From Acidimicrobiaceae bacterium (lineage in GTDB: Bacteria; Actinomycetota; Acidimicrobiia; Acidimicrobiales; RAAP-2), in contig PMFY01000151.1 in the NCBI GenBank assembly GCA_003157945.1, positions 163 to 9,249 of the forward strand: a stretch of 9,087 nucleotides of DNA, written 5' to 3'. Shown here one piece after another: positions 5,668 through 9,087 of the stretch. How positions within the stretch are numbered: the first letter of the stretch is position 1; each line of letters opens with the position of its first letter. Both the position numbers and the translations under genes were made by a program. The notes under the pieces are model-generated. The model saw only the letters and a list, made by a program, of their open reading frames with translations. It was not told where the DNA came from and made no database searches.

Positions 5668-6357
5668 ATGAGCGACCGCGGTCCGGCCCGCCCCACCGGT
5701 GTCGACTTCCACTTCGACATCATGTGCCCCTACGCCTACCAGACCTCACTCTGGATCCGGAACGTCCGCGAGGAGACCGGCCTCGACATCCGGTGGAGGT
5801 TCTTCAGCCTGGAGGAGATCAACCGCCAGGAGGGCAAGAAGCACCCCTGGGAGCGGGAGTGGTCCTACGGATGGTCGATGATGCGCGTCGGCGCGCTGCT
5901 CCGTCGCCAGGACATGTCGCTCCTCGACCGCTGGTACGCCACGGCGGGACGGGCACTCCACGAGGAAGGGCGCAAGCCGCACCGCGCCGACGTGGCCGAG
6001 GTACTCCTCGTCGAGATGGGCCTCGACCCCGGACTGGTGGCCCAGGCGATCGGTGACCCCACCACGGGTGACGAGGTGAAGGCCGAGCACGACCGGGTCG
6101 TGACACGCGGCGCGTTCGGCGTGCCGACCCTGGTCTTCGACGACGACCAGATGCTCTTCGGCCCCGTCCTGGTCGACCCACCGGAGGGCGCCGCGGCCGT
6201 GCGGCTGTGGGACCTCACCACCGGGTGGCTGGAGTTCCCCCGGGTCTACGAGGTGCAGCGGCCCAAGTCCGCCGCGGACATCGACGCCATCGCCACCGCC
6301 TTCTCCCCCTACCTCGAGGCACGGGACTGGTTCTCCGTGCAGAACCCCACACCGTGA
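5668..6357 (+). CDS. DsbA-family thioredoxin-fold protein with CPYA active site
   Basis: A 229-residue protein of the DsbA / 2-hydroxychromene-2-carboxylate isomerase-like group, without signal peptide and so probably cytosolic. The fold markers are [15 protein letters not shown] (residues 13-27), with the usual CxxC replaced by C20-P-Y-A23, and the cis-proline loop GVPTLVF (151-157, Pro153). A helical insertion lies between. Cys20 is the only cysteine in the protein, so it cannot act as a classical disulfide oxidase. A monothiol, glutathione/mycothiol-linked transferase, reductase or isomerase role is more likely. Mycothiol-dependent Rv2466c-type proteins have a similar layout but keep CPWC. 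HDAC-like 6368 follows after 10 bases, suggesting an operon. Gln codons are 7/7 CAG. Confidence 0.87.
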   Translation: MSDRGPARPTGVDFHFDIMCPYAYQTSLWIRNVREETGLDIRWRFFSLEEINRQEGKKHPWEREWSYGWSMMRVGALLRRQDMSLLDRWYATAGRALHEEGRKPHRADVAEVLLVEMGLDPGLVAQAIGDPTTGDEVKAEHDRVVTRGAFGVPTLVFDDDQMLFGPVLVDPPEGAAAVRLWDLTTGWLEFPRVYEVQRPKSAADIDAIATAFSPYLEARDWFSVQNPTP

Positions 6358-6367
6358 ACGGAGCATC

Positions 6368-7405
<1,038 letters not shown>

Positions 7406-7470
7406 GTCCCCGGACCGGGCTCCTGTCCCACCTCCACCCACTACCGCTCCCACCGATCCGTCACTGACCC

Positions 7471-7481
7471 GAGGAGGCACC
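7471..7481 (+). promoter_or_regulatory. Second strong ribosome binding site upstream of UspA
   Basis: GAGGAGG then CACC then ATG 7482, in frame with UspA. Together with GGAGGG at 7564-7569 it makes two well-spaced initiation sites for one frame. The longer form would carry an extra 31 residues. Confidence 0.5.
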
Positions 7482-7574
7482 ATGTGCCCGTCCGGACATG
7501 TCCCACTCACCCCGGAGCGGTACGCTCGCAGCCGCGTCTCGCGCTCCGCGGGCAGCGACGTCTGGAGGGACACC

Positions 7575-8030
7575 GTGCACGACACCCAGGACCATCCGAC
7601 CGATGCGGTCGTCGTCGGCTACGACGGCTCCGACGCCGCGGACGGAGCGGTCGACTGGGCGGCGGTGCAGGCCGTCCGCGTCGGGGGGCGCCTCGACATC
7701 GTCACGGCGTGGGAGTACCCCACCAGCTGGGGCAACGTGATCCCGCTGCCCAGTGACTTCGATCCGGCGGCCGACGCCAAGGCCATGCTCGACCCGGTGG
7801 TCGAGCGGCTCCGGGCCACCCACCCGGGGCTGGCCGTGCACGCCCACATCGTCGAGGGACACCCGTCGGAGGTCCTCGTCGAGTCCTCCCGCCATGCCGC
7901 ACTCCTGGTGGTCGCCAGCCGGGGCCACGGCAGCTTCTCGGGCATGGTGCTCGGTTCGGTCAGCCAGCACTGCGTGACCCACGCCGCCTGCCCCGTGGTC
8001 GTCTTTCGGAAGCCGGACCCGGCTGGGTGA
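7575..8030 (+). CDS. Universal stress protein (UspA family)
   Basis: A single-domain UspA protein of 151 residues from GTG 7575. The domain begins at AVVVGYDGSDAA (11-22) and ends with the nucleotide-binding loop ASRGHGSFSGMVLGS (114-128), followed by VSQHCVTHAACPVVVF. This matches the G-x2-G-x9-G-S/T ATP motif except that Ala114 replaces the first Gly, a common variation. GTG 7575 has GGAGGG (7564-7569) 5 bases upstream and gives the family's normal length. An in-frame ATG at 7482, with GAGGAGG 4 bases upstream, would add a 31-residue leader without domain features. Both are plausible, and I prefer 7575. The protein probably binds ATP and acts in stress or dormancy adaptation. Its stop overlaps the following esterase start. 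Confidence 0.88.
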   Translation: MHDTQDHPTDAVVVGYDGSDAADGAVDWAAVQAVRVGGRLDIVTAWEYPTSWGNVIPLPSDFDPAADAKAMLDPVVERLRATHPGLAVHAHIVEGHPSEVLVESSRHAALLVVASRGHGSFSGMVLGSVSQHCVTHAACPVVVFRKPDPAG

Positions 8031-8926
8031 CCAGCGAACTGCTCGCAGCCATCATCGACGGCATGCCCGCCGACTTCGCGGGGTCCGGGGCCGACGCGAG
8101 GGCCACCCGGACGATGATGGCGCCGCTCCACGGGCATCCCCTGCGCCCGGACACAGACGTGCGGATCATCACCGCCGGTGGCGTGCGTTGCGGTTGGCTG
8201 TCGACTCCGTGGACCAGCCGCGAGCGCGGCGCTGCCGTGTTCTTCCACGGTGGGGCGTTCGTGTCGTGCGATCTCGCGGCCTACCTCTTCTATGCCGAGT
8301 TCGTCGCCACCCACCTCCGGATCCCCGTGGTGACGATCGACTACCGCCTCGCTCCCGAGCACCGGTTCCCGGCGGCGTTCGACGACTGCACCACCGCGCT
8401 CGTCGGCCTGATCGACGGCGGGCTGGTCCCGGAGCGTGCCGTCTTCGTTGGTGACTCGTGTGGCGGCGGGCTGGCACTCGCCACCGCCCGATGGGCCAGG
8501 GACACCATCGCCGCCGGTCCGGCGGGAATCGCCTCCCTGTCCGGTTGGGTCGACCTCGACACCCTCGGCTACGGGCCCGGTGGACCAGCGGGGCCCGATC
8601 CCTTCATTTCCGAGGGATTCCTCCGGAATCGTGCCCGGGACTACCTCGGTCCCGACGGTGATCCATTGGATCCCCGAGCCTCTCCGGCCCGGGGGGACCT
8701 GTCGCAACTACCCCCGCTGCTACTGCAGGTCGGTGAGGTCGACGTGACCCGACTCGACGCCGAGCGCCTGGCGAAGGCGGCACGGCTCGCCGGCAGCGAT
8801 GTCCGGGTCGACATCGTGCGGGGAGGCATCCACGGCGTCCAGGGGCTGGTCAATTTGGAGGTGCCGGAGGCCATGGCCGCGTGGACCTCGGTGTCCGGGT
8901 TCACCGACGCCGTACTCGGCGCCTGA
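8027..8926 (+). CDS. Alpha/beta hydrolase, hormone-sensitive lipase (family IV) type esterase
   Basis: A 299-residue carboxylesterase-type alpha/beta hydrolase. The oxyanion motif HGGA is at residues 74-77 and is followed by DYRLAPEHRFPAAFDD (105-120), a strong mark of the HSL family. The nucleophile elbow is GDSCGGG (142-148, Ser144). The acid is probably Asp239 or Asp244 in LLLQVGEVDVTRLDAE, and the base is His269 in GGIHG. No signal peptide is seen, so it is probably cytosolic and acts on short- to medium-chain esters. The GTG start overlaps the UspA stop by 4 bases (GTGA), implying translational coupling. It ends 49 bases before the convergent carboxyltransferase gene. The natural substrate is unknown. 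Confidence 0.92.
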   Translation: MTSELLAAIIDGMPADFAGSGADARATRTMMAPLHGHPLRPDTDVRIITAGGVRCGWLSTPWTSRERGAAVFFHGGAFVSCDLAAYLFYAEFVATHLRIPVVTIDYRLAPEHRFPAAFDDCTTALVGLIDGGLVPERAVFVGDSCGGGLALATARWARDTIAAGPAGIASLSGWVDLDTLGYGPGGPAGPDPFISEGFLRNRARDYLGPDGDPLDPRASPARGDLSQLPPLLLQVGEVDVTRLDAERLAKAARLAGSDVRVDIVRGGIHGVQGLVNLEVPEAMAAWTSVSGFTDAVLGA

Positions 8927-8937
8927 TCGGAGCAGTC

Positions 8938-8956
8938 GGGCCCCGGTGACGGGCCC
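8938..8956. terminator. Weak GC-rich hairpin between convergent genes
   Basis: GGGCCC (8938-8943) and GGGCCC (8951-8956) can pair across a 7-base loop between the esterase stop and the reverse carboxyltransferase stop. There is no T-tract, and each arm is itself palindromic. It is only a tentative terminator. Confidence 0.25.
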
Positions 8957-8975
8957 CCGGTCATGGACGCGCCCA

Positions 8976-9087
8976 CTACCAGGTGTCGATGCAGTTGCGC
9001 TTCTTGCCCGTTCGGGCGGGGGGCGGGGGCGAGGCCCGCAGCGCCTCCACGATCCTCCGGCGCGACTCGGCCGGGTCGATGACGTCG
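8976..9087 (-). CDS. Acyl-CoA carboxylase carboxyltransferase (beta) subunit, C-terminal end only
   Basis: Only the last 36 codons and a TAG stop are in the window; the gene continues beyond the right edge. The reading is DVIDPAESRRRIVEAL, then a Pro-rich linker, then a KKRNCIDTW end. The DxIDPxxTR(R)xL-type helix followed by a basic tail is how biotin-dependent carboxyltransferases (propionyl-, methylcrotonyl- or related acyl-CoA carboxylase beta subunits) finish, and the start of this segment fits that well. The terminal IDTW differs from the more usual HGNIPL ending. The assignment rests on about 16 informative residues, and the acyl-CoA substrate cannot be judged. Confidence 0.62.
   Translation of the reverse strand, partial: DVIDPAESRRRIVEALRASPPPPARTGKKRNCIDTW

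Overview
The window looks like two unrelated pieces of bacterial DNA joined inside one glycine-rich reading frame. Bases 1 to about 2390 carry a compact forward operon plus a small reverse zinc-ribbon gene. The operon holds a CruF-type carotenoid hydratase (cut off at its 5' end by the window edge), a PlsC-type acyltransferase and a DoxX-family membrane protein. From memory of family sequences only, this part suggests a non-actinobacterial, soil-type lineage such as Eremiobacterota. Bases from about 2510 to 9087 are extremely GC-rich, use C/G at almost every third codon position and look actinobacterial, perhaps Acidimicrobiia-like. Both taxonomic guesses are inferences.

The seam lies in the reverse-strand frame 2259-3788. 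Its first ~425 residues are a secreted or membrane-anchored HlyD/MacA-type efflux adaptor. Its last ~40 residues are a four-cysteine zinc ribbon, and a run of 8-residue Gly repeats (about 2385-2510) lies between them. Glutamine codon use switches across the repeat: 24 of 24 are CAG in the adaptor, but 3 of 5 are CAA in the zinc-ribbon end, as in the left-hand genes (8 of 12 CAA). The efflux ATPase and permease genes that usually follow such an adaptor are missing. I read this as a probable assembly chimera at a low-complexity repeat, with a genuine transfer or fusion as the less likely alternative.

Right-hand layout: the adaptor (-) is divergent from a YajO-like aldo/keto reductase (+). The reductase converges on a TMEM175/DUF1211 channel-like protein (-). 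That gene is in turn divergent from a forward run of four genes: a DsbA-like thioredoxin-fold protein with a CPYA site, a class II histone-deacetylase-like hydrolase, a universal stress protein, and a hormone-sensitive-lipase-type esterase overlapping it by 4 bases. The last ~110 bases hold the C-terminal end of a reverse-strand gene, probably an acyl-CoA carboxylase carboxyltransferase subunit. A 20-base perfect palindrome sits between the divergent channel and DsbA-like genes.

On the left, carotenoid hydration and acylation probably act together on a membrane pigment. On the right, the forward genes look like general redox, deacetylation, stress and ester-hydrolysis functions without one clear pathway. 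I see no tRNA, rRNA, CRISPR array, insertion sequence or phage gene, and no new defence-type system. No stretch over 300 bases lacks a gene.
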